Below, one piece after another: positions 13,901 to 24,907 of a stretch of DNA of 64,000 bases (the stretch's first letter is position 1; each line of letters begins with the position of its first letter). This stretch comes from Alentia gelatinosa (lineage: Eukaryota; Annelida; Polychaeta; Phyllodocida; Polynoidae). A program made the translations under genes and the position numbers. Below the pieces are notes generated by a model. It was not told the DNA's origin, searched no databases, and worked only from the letters and a program-made list of their open reading frames with translations. The stretch is taken from positions 6,170,044 to 6,234,043 of the forward strand of contig OX465592.1 of assembly GCA_950022655.1 (NCBI GenBank), written 5' to 3'.

Positions 13901-14640
13901 ATAAACTCGTGCTCTTCATCAATTCTCCTGAGTGACAAAGTAGTGAGGCAGGAAATTGCTTAGGAATATCAAAACATAAGAGAAAAAAAATCCATAGATA
14001 TTCTAGAAAGGGTACTAGTCGCTGTTAAACCTGTTTGCAAACTTTGTAATTATTGATGCTGTGTATGTTACAAGATGAAATCCCCGACTCCAACGAAGTT
14101 TTTATTATTAATGTTCAGCTTTTGCGAAATGATGAAAGGAATGCTTCGTGGAAGGCTTAGTATAAGTTATGATCTGATGTGTGTTAGGTTCTGTTTGTGC
14201 AAAATAACTTGTGTGAAATCACTCGATGCATACTCCCAAATGCCTGAAATTCTTTGGGTGGTTTGCATACAGAGGAAAATGAAAGTCTCAAGCCTTGACG
14301 GTAGGCAATATTTTAGATGAGGGATGATTAGTGCTAACGCAGAATTGTCTGATTGCTGCATATCTATTTGTATTGGATGCTATGAATGCTATATTTTTTA
14401 CCCACAAGCAATAATAAGCAGATGAGTCTTGGCTTCTTGCTGTCAGCCAGGGATTGCCTACAGTCGAGCTTTGTAAGAATTACTTAGGATGTGCGTGTAG
14501 CGGGCACTTTCCCCCCAGTAATAATTGAACTGTAATGGTATTATGTTTTTTTCCATTGTGCGATTCGATATGCACTTTGATATGCAATATGTCATATGTG
14601 ACTTGTGATAAATGAAGTTGGTATTATCAATAACTATAGT
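10971..14640. other. Non-coding stretch without recognised features
   Basis: AT-rich DNA with only short open frames of unlikely composition. A 115-codon hydrophobic minus-strand frame at 11,527-11,874 has no recognisable motif or splice context. A small perfect hairpin (ACCACCATA...TATGGTGGT) lies near 12,744. Confidence 0.5.
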
Positions 14641-14714
14641 CTAAAGGTATTTATAAACAATCAGCGGAAAGTAGACAAGTTGTTTCTGTGACATGACTCG
14701 AATGTGTGATGTGC

Positions 14715-15135
14715 GCAAGGCATGCTCCATCTGGCGGCGATACATGCTTCGTCTGGCGGAGAGACCCCTTGTTTGGCAGAGAAGCCCGCTCCATCTTGTA
14801 GTGAGGTGTGCTTTGTCTGGCAGTGAGGCACGCTTTGTCTGGCAGCGAGGTACGCTCTGTCTCGCAGGGAGGCGTGCTTCGTCTCGCAGGGAGGCGTGCT
14901 CCGTCTCGAAGTGAGGCGTGCTCCGTCTCGCAGTGAGGCGTGCTCCGTCTCGCAGTGAGGCGTGCTTCGTCTCGCAGTGAGGCGTGCTCCGTCTCGCAGT
15001 GAGGCGTGCTTTGTCTCGCAGTGAGGCGTGCTCTGTCTCGCAGTGAGGCATGCTCCGTCTCGCAGTGAGGCGTGCTTCGTCTCGCAGTGAGGCATGCTCC
15101 GTCTCGCAGTGAGGCATGCTCTGTCTCAAATCGAG
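14715..15135. repeat. 22-bp minisatellite
   Basis: About 19 imperfect tandem copies of a 22-bp unit (GAGGCGTGCTCCGTCTCGCA plus GT). The copies are near identical at 14,880-15,110 and decay towards 14,720. The unit lacks stop codons in all three minus frames and its length is not a multiple of three, so every minus frame stays open and repeats the same 22-residue peptide. I read this as a satellite, not a gene. Confidence 0.9.
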
Positions 15136-17415
15136 ACGACACGCATGGCCTCTTGTGCTGTTTGTGAAAAACTGCGGATGCTTAAAGGTTTTGAGAGGTA
15201 CAGTGTAAAGCACACTGGAATGGTCAGGGTGTAGAAAGATCCAAACAGCACTTCTGAGGATTGCGGGTTGAAACAGTTCACTTGTCACGTAGCAAAAAAG
15301 AAAAAGAAACTAAGCGAAATCTGTTTGGAGACTAAATCTAGACAGTAATTTAGTGTAATTGAATTTTTCGAATTCCTTGCAACACCAAAGAGGGTTGGTG
15401 GCACTAGGTTATATAGAGTGTGTTTTCCCATTTTTTCCAAGGTATTTTATTAGTGTGTAGTGATGGGAGAAGCGTAGCGCGTGCTTAAAGGCTACCAGAC
15501 CTGACAGCCCGAAGACGCTGTCTAACGTATCGGTGCAGAGCGCAGACAAGGTTCGCAATGGTTGACCACCAGGGGCCCAGAGTAGGGGCTGTTTTTACAG
15601 GCACTGCCTTGCTAAATACCCAAACAGTTGTGTGCATGATATCATAATACATATATACAGACCCACGATGTATCTGGCTTTATCGTCATTTTAACAGGAT
15701 TTCATTTTAAAACATACTCTTGGCTACCAGGATAATTAGGGTATCACCACTGCTGGCCTTTGTTCTAGCAGGGTTGATAACGATATGTTGTATTTTGTTG
15801 AGATATACCTCTTTGAACTCACTTAATCAGGCCACAACCTTTACTAGTAAGTAGACCTGTCAACGACTGTGTCACAAATATGGGTAGTCGGCTTACTATT
15901 TATTTAATTCAGGTTTAACACTGTGATATTTATTAAGAACCATGGTATCTTGTTTTTATTGTAACATGTTTTTTAACAACAAAAATCATTGTAATGAAAT
16001 AAGTATAAAGTAATTCACAAAAGATGCACAAAATGCCAAGTTGATTAATATTTGAATCGTGGGAACTGTTAACAAGTGTATTTGTGATGGTAGGGAACGA
16101 TAGGATACAAACAGAATTTGGTGTGGAAATGGACTCAACTTGAAAGTAAATGTGATTGAAGGTGAAAAATTGAAGGAGTGTGGTCTGGGACTGTTGGCAT
16201 AAATAGGGGACCAGGACAGAGGGTAACAAAACAAATATTTAAAAACAAACAAACGGGTAAGTGACCAGAAGAAAGAGGCGACCCCTGGAGAGGAGCCTTA
16301 GAACCATTGTGAGCCGAAGTCGTGAAGCAAACAGTCGAGTTAGACATTAATTATTTTTATGGGATCTTTCATGTTGGCCAATAAACAAGGCATGGTTGGT
16401 TGCAACCTTGTGCATTTGAGAAAAAAGGTGTTGGTTTTTGTGTTGTATTGTAATGATTATGTGGGGATGTCAGAAATATTGTCTCACTATTCAAAAACTT
16501 TATGGAAACCTTTTATATCAACCCCATATCATTTCAAGTCTTCCATATATCTAACTTTCCTTTAAATGTGTGAATTATAATTTCCAAGATCTTGAAGGTT
16601 TTTCCTGACAAGCAAATCCCTGAAACAATCGGGTAGTAACCATTTTGAATCCACATTGAACACAAAGATGCAGTCTTGTGCTACAATCTTCCATGCACAT
16701 AATTGATTTAACATCAAAAGGACAAAGTATAAGGATCTGCTTGGAGAGCACAGACTAGTACCAATCGTACTCACCAGGGGACACTGGTTTTTTTTTAGTT
16801 CCCAGTAAGCTTGTTCATTATTGTGTTGATGGTGTCATTGCCACAAATGACTTCAGGGATTTTCTTCAAGGGCTGCTGACATCCCTGATTATGTAAATTT
16901 ACAGAAATGTTGACGACCCTTTATTGGGTCCATTCCCTCTCCCTTTGTAAAAGGAAAAACATTTCGATATTTGGAAAAGCAATGGATTATTGGGAGATTG
17001 ATATCTTATCCGTGTTATCAAGGCGAGCAATGGATTGATTCTAAAGAGTGGACTGTACGCAGGGATGCCGGTTTTCCTTGTTTCCGCGGGATTCCATGTT
17101 TTCATTTTTGGAATAAGAAATCCCCTTTTCTTGTGTAAAATGAACATAACTAATACATACTCAAATCAGCCATGACTCATAGTTCCCCAATTAACCTGCC
17201 ACCAGACCCATGTTCTGAAGTGATAATGTTATTTGTATCTACAATATTTCAGGTCTTTTTGCTGTATATGTAGATCTATGTCTAAGCCTGTATTGCCAGG
17301 GAAAGTATTTCCTTGTTTTTTTCTGACCCCAACTGACATCCCTGTGTTTGACAATTCAAAGTTTCCCTTGTGCACATAGAGCAAGGCTGACTAAATCCTT
17401 GGACCTGACATCTCT
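15136..17415. other. Non-coding stretch without recognised features
   Basis: No exon with convincing splice sites or composition was seen on either strand. Short minus-strand frames at 15.9-16.3 kb overlap each other in several frames and have no motif. Confidence 0.45.
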
Positions 17416-17500
17416 AAAGCACAGGCCCTTTGTAAAGAGGAAATCATCAACCCCATAAATTGCCACTGCAGTGTGGGTCTCACTACTAGGAAGTAAAAGG
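17416..17500 (+). pseudogene. Decayed copy of gene A exon (746-926), 3' part
   Basis: The reading KAQALCKEEIINPINCHC parallels KVQARRKEEIINATNRHR of the live exon in the same frame, and the donor (AAAAG|GTAATG) and following intron sequence to about 17,655 also match. Further on, the copy reads TTRK then a TAA stop at 17,494-17,496, just before the donor. The 5' half of the exon is missing or unrecognisable. This is a duplication remnant, not a functional exon. Confidence 0.8.
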
Positions 17501-18129
17501 TAATGTGCCCTGACTCTCATATCTGGTCATGATGAAGCAAAACTAGATAGTCAATTATTCTCAGAAAGTATGAATATCCACAATTCATTTTTTCTTCTTT
17601 TTTTTTAAATTAGAAAAAAACCCAAACATAATTCTGCAAAGTCTACAAGTCGGCTGCCCCAGCCATACTCAAACAGGCTTGGCTGAACCCCAGTGGCCCA
17701 GGCTATGCACTGGTTATTGACTTTTTTCATTTTTGAAAAGAGAGTCGCCTTAACTAATTTTATATTTAGATTTTGAGTCCCACTATACTTATGAATAGGC
17801 TACTGGAACGTATTACCAGCTGAAGTGCAAAACACAGCCTCAGCGTATCTTTATAAGAAAAACATACGAGTTCGAAAGGAAGACTTTAACCTGATCGAGT
17901 CGTGACTTATTAACTGTGCCGGTATGACTGAACTGCGGTGCTGATCGTTAACCTGCTGATGTTGGCGATAAGGACCCATCTTATGCCATTCCATTACCTA
18001 TTAGTTACCTGACTCCATAGAACTGCATGTTCGCCAAAGAGCTAAAATGTAAAATCAATGTGTAATTAATCTGTTACGGCATACAGAACCTGGTACAGTA
18101 GCAGACTGCCAATGCAACCCTTTTTGAAA

Positions 18130-20834
18130 TTTAAAAAGAATAAAATGGCTCGAAAACAATTCAACATAAGTGACAGGTTGAACTTATTTCAGAAACTAAA
18201 AATTCTAAATTTGGAAGTAAAATTTCATTAAAATGGTATTTGAAGTTAATTCCATGTCAATAATAAGGTTTGATAGAAGTGATTAAAAGGTTCAGCTATC
18301 ATGGTCAGTTCCCATGACCTAGCTGTACATCGCACATGCAGGGGGTTTGGCTTCATTATCTGTACCCTGATTAACATATCATCATCCTGAGAACTTGGTG
18401 GCTGTGTCACGTTTACAGAACACCGACTACGCGAAAGTCTAGCATAGCCTACTCTTTGCATCACCGTAGTCAGGTACCACTCTAGATCTGTGCATAGACG
18501 GGTTTTAGGCAATATATTGATTGTGCCTAGTCAGTTTGAATTTGTATCATAATAACGTACCCTGGTTATAGCTAATGTTAGGGGGAAAATTAAGACATAG
18601 TCTTGTTTGTTACTACGTAAGCCTAGATATTCTCCTAAAACCGAGGATAGATTGTCTACCACATTCTTAGCCATGTTGCCTTACCTTTCAATCTGCTTCC
18701 AGCCAGTTCCTCCAGGTGGCGCATAGAGTCCACCGTCCTTCCATGTTGTAAGTACTTAAGCCACATTTGCATATTTCTGCTACAGAACTAACTACACTTG
18801 TATTTGATACATATCACTTTTGTGGACTCTATGAGGCTACCCATCACAGTTTCCGAATGATAGTCAACAAGACGGCTCTGTCCTTGAGGCATCCTCCAGC
18901 ATCATCCAGCCCAGGGCTTCTACAAAATCGTTTTTAACAAAGAAATAACGGAAGAACATTAATGAAATTTTCACAGAATGTATGTACAATACCATTATTA
19001 GTATTTCTATTCAAAAGAAATAATATATTTAAGATTATATATCATATCACATGATTAACCCATTCAGGGCGAAAATTCCTGCAGGCATTATATACATGGG
19101 GGGCCAAAATGCCCACAGGCATTATGTACACAGGCGGCGAGAATGCCTCCAGGCATTCATGATATATTCAGGCATTTTCCAATAAATACAAGAACAAATT
19201 AAAGAGTTTGTGTAAAATATGGAAAGATATGTGTGGAAATCAATACATTTTGTATACTATTTCAAAAATAAATTGAAATATGGCAATAAAGATGTTCTCT
19301 AGGTCAGATGACAAGTGAAACTTTCCTGAATGCCTCAAGGCATTCTCGCCCCCAGAGACATGCAGCCCAGGGGCATCCTAGCCCCTGCAGCTACTGATAC
19401 CTACCAACCTGCTCACCTGGAAAGGGTTAAACAATTGAATTATGGGCTTTAACAACTGTGTGCCCGTCTCCTAGCAGTATAAAGTGCCACCAGCACCCAT
19501 CCACCAGGTGGGAGCTCGGCCACAGGCACCCATGCTTGAAGGGTTAAACTGCAATTTTATCCATGGGCTTCGACTTTTTAGAGCTTAATCCCTGCCCTCC
19601 TGTCCTTGATATCTCCATTTTTTATATTTATATCTCATTGCAATGGAGCTCTTACTTTATCCCTACAGTCAGTCTTAATGGTGCTAGGTGAATTTTTAAC
19701 GAAGACTTGTGAGTGTTTAGTATGAGATGTTATAAATCTCTCTCTCTATATATATATATTGTGTGTGTGTAACTACAATGAGAAGTGGCACACAGAGTTG
19801 AGAATGTGAATTACAATGAAAATAATGATAACTATTATCATGATGACGACAATGTTGGTGAATGCGCTATAGGGCACAGAGTGATTGCTAGTTCTGCCAT
19901 CATCAACCATCAAATTGTAATTGTAACCAATGTTATGTGGACTGAAGCGTGTGGCCATAAAGTTTTCCCATTGAGGGGCCAACACTTGTGCATACATATA
20001 TATTTTGTTTTTGGAACCATGAAATATCCCTCTTGATTAGTGTCTCTGATCAATCAATCAAGTCTTGTAATAAAACACAGCCTATTGCCAAGTTACAGTC
20101 ATCATGGATCACAGAAGTGATAACTGAGATATGGTTTCTGACAGCTATGATGTCACATCTGCCAGTACTCCATCATTACAGTGGTCAGGGGCAGTTCTGA
20201 AACTACTACTCAAGGTAGCATTGTGCAGGTGGTAGGAGGTCGCCTTGACCTCTATTCAGTGCAATCAGACTAATTTGCCTTCTACACATACATTGGGTGT
20301 CTCAGGCAGATAGGCTTCAATATTCTCTCCTGTTTGACATATCATCTTAATATTAATTACCTCCACAAAATGGTTTATCTCAGATATAGTAGAGCGTGGG
20401 TGGTTGGTGCGAATTAGCTTGTAACATGGCAATATATTTAAACAACGAAGGCTTGTCTGACTCTCTCCCCAGCTTGAACCCCATTTTCATAAGGCTTAAC
20501 GTATACTTTCTGTACACACTGCGCTATGGTAAAATGAAGGCCCCCAATGGTGCTTTATTAGATTGTTGGATTTATAGCATGCTCACTTTTATATAAAATC
20601 ACCAAAAAGAAAAAAAGAAAAATAATGCTGGTTGTCACCAGCTGCCCAACTATTTTCATACATTTGTAAAAGTGATCAGGCTTTGGTGAAAGGACAGAAA
20701 TCCTCATGTTTAATTTTTCTCTCCAAGATTTGTGACATACGGGACAAGTTTAGTGCACACATATTTTTTATTACCATAAGTAACCTTGGGCTCTCACACT
20801 GCTGCTGGGATGTAAGTCACGAAGATCCCACTAG
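18130..20834. repeat. Segmental duplication, copy 2
   Basis: Collinear with blocks of 5.3-10.97 kb in the same orientation. Relative to copy 1 it lacks 5981-6510 (the junction falls in a shared TTGC) and about 3.1 kb (7015-10,124), and it carries an extra segment of about 660 bp at 18,884-19,547. With the exon remnant at 17.4 kb it is the shortened right-hand copy of a tandem duplication that included part of gene A. Confidence 0.8.
18884..19547. mobile_element. Non-autonomous element at a TTAA site (absent from copy 1)
   Basis: In the paralogous site (6621-6640) the sequence reads TTCTTAACCTGCATTTT without this segment. Here the left edge is CCTTGAGGCATCC and the right edge GGGTTAAACTGCA. 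Inside are repeated ATGCC/CAGGCATT motifs and CCATTCAGGGCGAA. A related stretch lies inverted at about 45,195-45,275. The right edge fits a TTAA-duplicating (piggyBac-type) insertion; the left TTGA may be a mutated TTAA, or the left end may be truncated. Confidence 0.6.
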
Positions 20835-21336
20835 CTCTTTTTTAAATCCCGGCAGATCCTGTGGGGAAATAGAGCACAGAATATCTGCTAGGAGAGTGTC
20901 AAGTCGGTTCAATCCCACAATGCACTAGAAAAATGCAGGCGATACCCATAATGCACCAAAAAAGGTAAGTAAGCTGGTTTATGACCATTAATAAACAATG
21001 GGTAATGGTCTACTGTGGCCCCATGCATTTCTAATGGAGACTTCGTAACCCATGGGTAAGAAAATCTATAGCTTTGTGGAGAATTAATTCATAAGGGCTT
21101 TTGAAAAGCTGAAACATTGTGTGGCAAAACCTTGTACAGGTTTAAAATCACGCTCAGTTCTATGGGAACGTGGTACACCAAAGTTTTTTCAGTTGATTGA
21201 AAGTTCATCTAAACAAGCAAAGTACTATTGAACAATCACCATTTAAAAAGTAGAGCTGATAAAGGCAAACAAAACAAACACAGTGATTGGTGTAAGTGTT
21301 TCAAGATCCTCGATCTTTGACGAAGTGTTGTACACA

Positions 21337-21587
21337 AAGGCCAGTTCACACTGTGTGACTGTGGGGGGGGGGGGGGGGGGGAGGAGGGGGGTTCGAGCCG
21401 TTACCTCCCGTCTCAGACTGGAGGTACCGGCTTCCTTGCGACTGGGCGTACCGAATGTACCTCCAGTTGCAAGGAAATGCAGTTCACACTGCGCTGCGTT
21501 CCTTGCGCTTCATACCCTTGCAGCTGGCGGTACCAGCTCGCAAGCCCCCCCCCCCCCCCCCCCCGTCGCACAGTGTGAACTGGCCTT
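21337..21587. mobile_element. MITE with AAGGCCAGTTCACACTGTG inverted ends
   Basis: The left end AAGGCCAGTTCACACTGTG is mirrored by CACAGTGTGAACTGGCCTT at the right end. Just inside them lie a poly-G tract (from 21,362) and a matching poly-C tract (21,545-21,564). The core is also self-complementary (CGAGCCGTTACCTCC against GGCGGTACCAGCTCG). No coding capacity. Confidence 0.85.
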
Positions 21588-21941
21588 GAACGATCCGCCC
21601 TTGCGACTGGAGTGCTCGCATTGTTAGGCACATAGGTATGTCCAGTCTCAGACTAGCGGTACCAGATATCATACATGTGTGATTTAAACAAAAAGCTTGC
21701 GATTGGGTGTACCAGGTACCTCCAGCCTGAGACCGGGCGTACCCAGTACTAGCAGGAAACTTGCAGTTCATATTGTGCGTTTTGCTACATTGCACGTCAG
21801 ACGGTATGCCCAGTCTGAGACAGCATACCCAGATGGTACGCCCAGTCTGAGACTAGCGGAAGACTTGCAGTACACACTGTGCGTTTTGCAGCGTTGCACG
21901 CTTAAGGGTACCTCCAGTCTGAGACTGGGCGTTCCTATGTA
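21588..21941. repeat. Degenerate repeats related to the MITE core
   Basis: Repeated variants of CCAGTCTGAGACTGGGCGTACC and GCAGTACACACTGTGCGTTTTGC. They look like scrambled or decayed copies of the neighbouring inverted-repeat element. Confidence 0.6.
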
Positions 21942-22228
21942 CCTAAAAGCACACAGTGTGAACTGGCCATAAAAGCGCACAGTGGGAACTGGCCATAAAA
22001 ACGCACATTGTGAACTTGCCATAAAACGCATAGTGTGAACTTGCCATAAAAACGCACAGTGTGAACTGGCCATTAAAGCACATAGTGTGAACTTGCCATA
22101 AAAACGCACAGTGTGAACTGGCCATAAAAACGCACATTGTGAACTTGCCATAAAAACGCACAGTGTGAACTGGCCATAAAAACGCACATTGTGAACTTGC
22201 CATAAAAACGCACAGTGTGAACCGGCCA
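21942..22228. repeat. 26-bp minisatellite upstream of gene B
   Basis: Eleven units of 25-26 bp, consensus CATAAAAACGCACAGTGTGA plus ACTGGC. Two sub-types (CAGTGTGAACTGG and CATTGTGAACTTG) alternate in the last five units, giving a 52-bp higher-order period. CACAGTGTGAACTGGCC is identical to the terminal repeat of the MITE at 21,337-21,587. The array ends about 80 bp before the gene B start codon. Minus-strand open frames across it are repeat artefacts. Confidence 0.9.
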
Positions 22229-22309
22229 TGAGGAAACGTCAGGAGGTGAGGCGTCGATTACAGCAGTAACACACCTGTAGAAGTAAATCCGCCGTCCGCT
22301 GTCAGAGTT

Positions 22310-22379
22310 ATGATTACCTACACGTCTGTCATTCTTCTTCTTCTTGCCTCGCAAAGTGTATCTCCAACCTCTGCTGTAG
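22310..22379 (+). CDS. Gene B exon 1: signal peptide of a two-CCP membrane protein
   Basis: The ATG at 22,310 opens MITYTSVILLLLASQSVSP, a typical signal peptide: short polar start, Val-Ile-Leu core and small residues (Ala, Ser) near the likely cleavage site. The exon ends SAV plus one base before a strong donor (TGTAG|GTAAGC), that is in phase 1, exactly the phase needed by the first CCP exon; the joined codon is GAA (Glu). Later exons (24,116-24,298, 24,908-25,090, 26,089-26,223, 27,124-27,398) complete 846 nt including the stop, giving 281 residues. The 5' UTR is probably short, because the minisatellite ends at 22,228. I found no clear TATA box. Confidence 0.75.
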
Positions 22380-22809
22380 GTAAGCCCGATTTCTGATTGT
22401 TAACCGTGAATCGGATGTGAATAAGATTTTTAAAATATGCTGAGATTCTCTGGGTGATATATAGTTGGCGTTGAACGGAACGATATATGGGTGATATATA
22501 TATATATGGGTGATATGCATTGTTTCAGTTTCTTATATTAGTACAATAAGCATTTACATAGTCTTGTTCATCATAATAATAACCAATTTAGGCACTTACC
22601 AATAAGGATGGTAACCTGTCAGCAATGGTCTTGCTGTTTTCTTCAAGTGCCATACAAAACATAAATGGTGACAAGCAAGATTTAGAAACTTCTTCACATA
22701 TACCTTTCCTGAGCAATTCACGTACACACAAAGTCCCTCACAGTAGAGTATATCCACATAGTCAAAATAAGGAATAATATATGTCTTATATATTAACATC
22801 CTATCGTAA

Positions 22810-22953
22810 AACTGGATGAGGTTTAATCTTGGCCACCGTATTCCACAACTGGAGTTTGGCAAAGTGACTTCATGAGGCGAAGCCGAGTGAAGTCCGGAGC
22901 CAAAACTTCAGGAGTGGAATGCGGTGGCCAAGATTAAAACGAATCAGGTTTTG
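22810..22953. mobile_element. MITE in gene B intron 1
   Basis: Long inverted ends: ACTGGATGAGGTTTAATCTT, then GGCCACCGTATTCCACAACT, mirrored by AGTGGAATGCGGTGGCC and AAGATTAAAACGAATCAGGT. The centre carries GAGGCGAAGCCGAGTG. It abuts the next element directly. Confidence 0.8.
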
Positions 22954-23107
22954 ATTTTATCCTACCCTATCTCCCCTATTTTGGAATATTACGTGATAAC
23001 AATGCTGTATGCCACTAGTGGCATATAAAACTCCGTATGCCAGTCAGCGTGGCATACGGAAACCCAATGTTAAGCCTATGGGATTTTATATTAGGGGTAG
23101 GATAAAA
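22954..23107. mobile_element. MITE, ATTTTATCCTACCC/GGGGTAGGATAAAA family
   Basis: Terminal inverted repeats ATTTTATCCTACCC and GGGGTAGGATAAAA, an internal palindrome around GTATGCCAGTCAGCGTGGCA, and the family motif ATGTTAAGCCTATGGG before the right end. Related copies are at 25,121, 26,839, 39,897, 41,751 and 61,104, and within the composites at 4681 and 37,633. Confidence 0.85.
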
Positions 23108-24115
23108 AAAAGGACGCCTTTTTGCCAGTTGATAAGGTCTATATGGAATTTTCATACAGTGAACAAAAAATCGGCATGCCACCATTAGGATAAAGGTGGA
23201 TAATGAATGGAATATAAACTGGGTTGAGCAACGAGTATAGAGAAAGAGAGGGGTATCTCTGGAGGCCCTGTTGGTTATTTTCTTTTGGTCACACTCAGTG
23301 GGTGGCCACCATCCTCCACTGGTGACCACATGTAATTAGGTTTGGAGGAGGTGGGTAGGATAAGACAAGGGAACCCAGGAGTGGCTGATCACTACCCACT
23401 GATTCTTATAAAACTGAAAATAACCTGATGATATCCGTCCCCAACAGGGCCTCCAGAGCTGTTCCTATACTCTTTCTCAATATTCTTTTGTGTGTACATA
23501 GACTCCCTGGAACCCTGGACTAGTTCCCTGTCCCAATAAACGTAACTTCTTCCGCAGGTTCCCCGGTCATTTGCAGCAGAGGGAAGAACCAGCACAATCT
23601 CTCTCCACCACAAGATTCCCCAAATAACTTATTTACAATGAATGACAAAACAAAATTAAGTAATGACAATGTATCTAAAGATCAAAGATAACTTATTAGA
23701 ATATTTCTTAAAAAACTAACAGATTTTCCCAGCTGAATGCAATCCCGCAATGCACCAGAAACATGATGGTAGTTACCTGGCCTATTATGTGAGTGCACAT
23801 TAATCAGCCAGGTTTCCAGGCTAGTATGTACATGGCTTAGTGGATAACTCACTTTATTACCCATCTATGAAAGTCTCCATATAAAATGTATAGGGCACCT
23901 GGAAACAGCTACCCGGAGATTCTGGCATGTCAGAATATGCGAAATTCTATATTTTCTATTACAAAATTATCATAATATTGATCTCTACATCGAAAGCTAG
24001 CACGGTGACCCCCGATATATAAGTTAAATATGTTTTCAATAACACTTGAAGATCATCATATTTAATTGCACCAGGCTGAAATAAAAAAAAACTGCATTAA
24101 TTTCCAATCGTTCAG
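23108..24115 (+). other. Remainder of gene B intron 1
   Basis: No exon was recognised. Short open frames at 23.0-23.9 kb on the minus strand lack motifs. Confidence 0.4.
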
Positions 24116-24298
24116 AAATCACCTGTCACGAGCCAGACAGATCGGGACACAGAGTGTTCAGACCGGACCAGCAGGTGGCGTTCACCGTCAACCAGACTCT
24201 GCATGTCAGTTGTGCCCCGGGATTCCGGATGGAGGGACAGGACACCCTGATCTGCGACTCCACCGGCTCCTGGTCAGGGCCAGCTCCAAACTGCATCG
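24116..24298 (+). CDS. Gene B exon 2: first CCP/sushi domain
   Basis: A 183-nt exon (61 codons), phase 1 at both ends, between CAATCGTTCAG and CATCG|GTAGGC. It encodes one complete CCP (sushi) domain: Cys1 in ITCHEP, Cys2 in LHVSCAPGF, Cys3 in TLICDSTGSW and Cys4 in APNC, with the usual Gly-Phe after Cys2 and Gly-x-Trp before Cys4. An N-glycosylation sequon (NQT) precedes Cys2. CCP modules typically bind proteins at cell surfaces, in complement regulators, adhesion molecules and receptors. The partner here is unknown. Confidence 0.88.
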
Positions 24299-24673
24299 GT
24301 AGGCATACGTCCATATTGCGCGCCAGCATATGTGGCGTATACAACTAGGTTTTTCCTTGTATACGGAAGCGTAATGGCTTTACGAAATAAAAACAACAGT
24401 GGTAACCCCTCAGTGCAGAAATCAGAATTATTGGATAGTGGCATAAATACAACGGAATCAGGCGTATATATGACATATATATGACTGCAACATGGACACT
24501 TTTATACGTCTATAGATCAAGCGAATGTACACGTTGGAAAATAGGACTAACTTATTTACGCAAAAATTAGCTATATGTGCTGGGCGTACACATGTGTAAA
24601 TTAGTGTTCTTCGCGCTGAGAACACCAAAGAATTAGACAAATTAGGACAAGATGATAAATTTTAATAACATCG

Positions 24674-24792
24674 TACCTCAGTAATCGGAAACAAGCCGTT
24701 AAACTAGACAAGGTAACATCAACAATGCAGAAAATAACTATGGAGTCCCTCAAGGCTCAGTGATAGGACCCACCCTATTTATGAATTTATAA
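24674..24792 (+). mobile_element. LINE reverse transcriptase relic in gene B intron 2
   Basis: Two pieces of a non-LTR retrotransposon reverse transcriptase are visible in different frames: YLSNRKQAVKLD at 24,674-24,709 and YGVPQGSVIGPTLF at about 24,738-24,779. Tyr-Leu-x-x-Arg-x-Gln followed by Gly-x-Pro-Gln-Gly-Ser-x-x-Gly-Pro is the conserved order around RT motif 4 of Jockey/CR1-type LINEs. A frameshift lies between the pieces and stops follow, so it is dead. It lies in sense orientation within the intron. Confidence 0.75.
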
Positions 24793-24829
24793 TTAGGGTG
24801 CGTCCTATTTAATCTAGTATAAATGGAAA

Positions 24830-24870
24830 TCTTGGCCCAAAACGGAGGGTGTCCCCTTACGCGAGGTCTT
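24830..24870. mobile_element. Fragment of the CAGTAAAACC MITE family
   Basis: The stretch AACGGAGGGTGTCCCCTTAC followed by GCGAGGTCTTA matches the right half of the elements at 49,095-49,196 and 58,944-59,411. The left end is missing. Confidence 0.6.
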
Positions 24871-24907
24871 ATCGTGCATACTGCCTGCGCTACATCTTTA
24901 CTTACAG

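Noticed and set aside
14641..15288. Three overlapping long minus-strand frames (144-215 codons)
   Set aside because: All are produced by the 22-bp minisatellite, which lacks stops in every minus frame; no splice or family evidence.
21943..22354. Minus frames with repeated FMASSHCAFLWQVHT
   Set aside because: 26-bp minisatellite translation, overlapping the gene B signal-peptide exon on the other strand.
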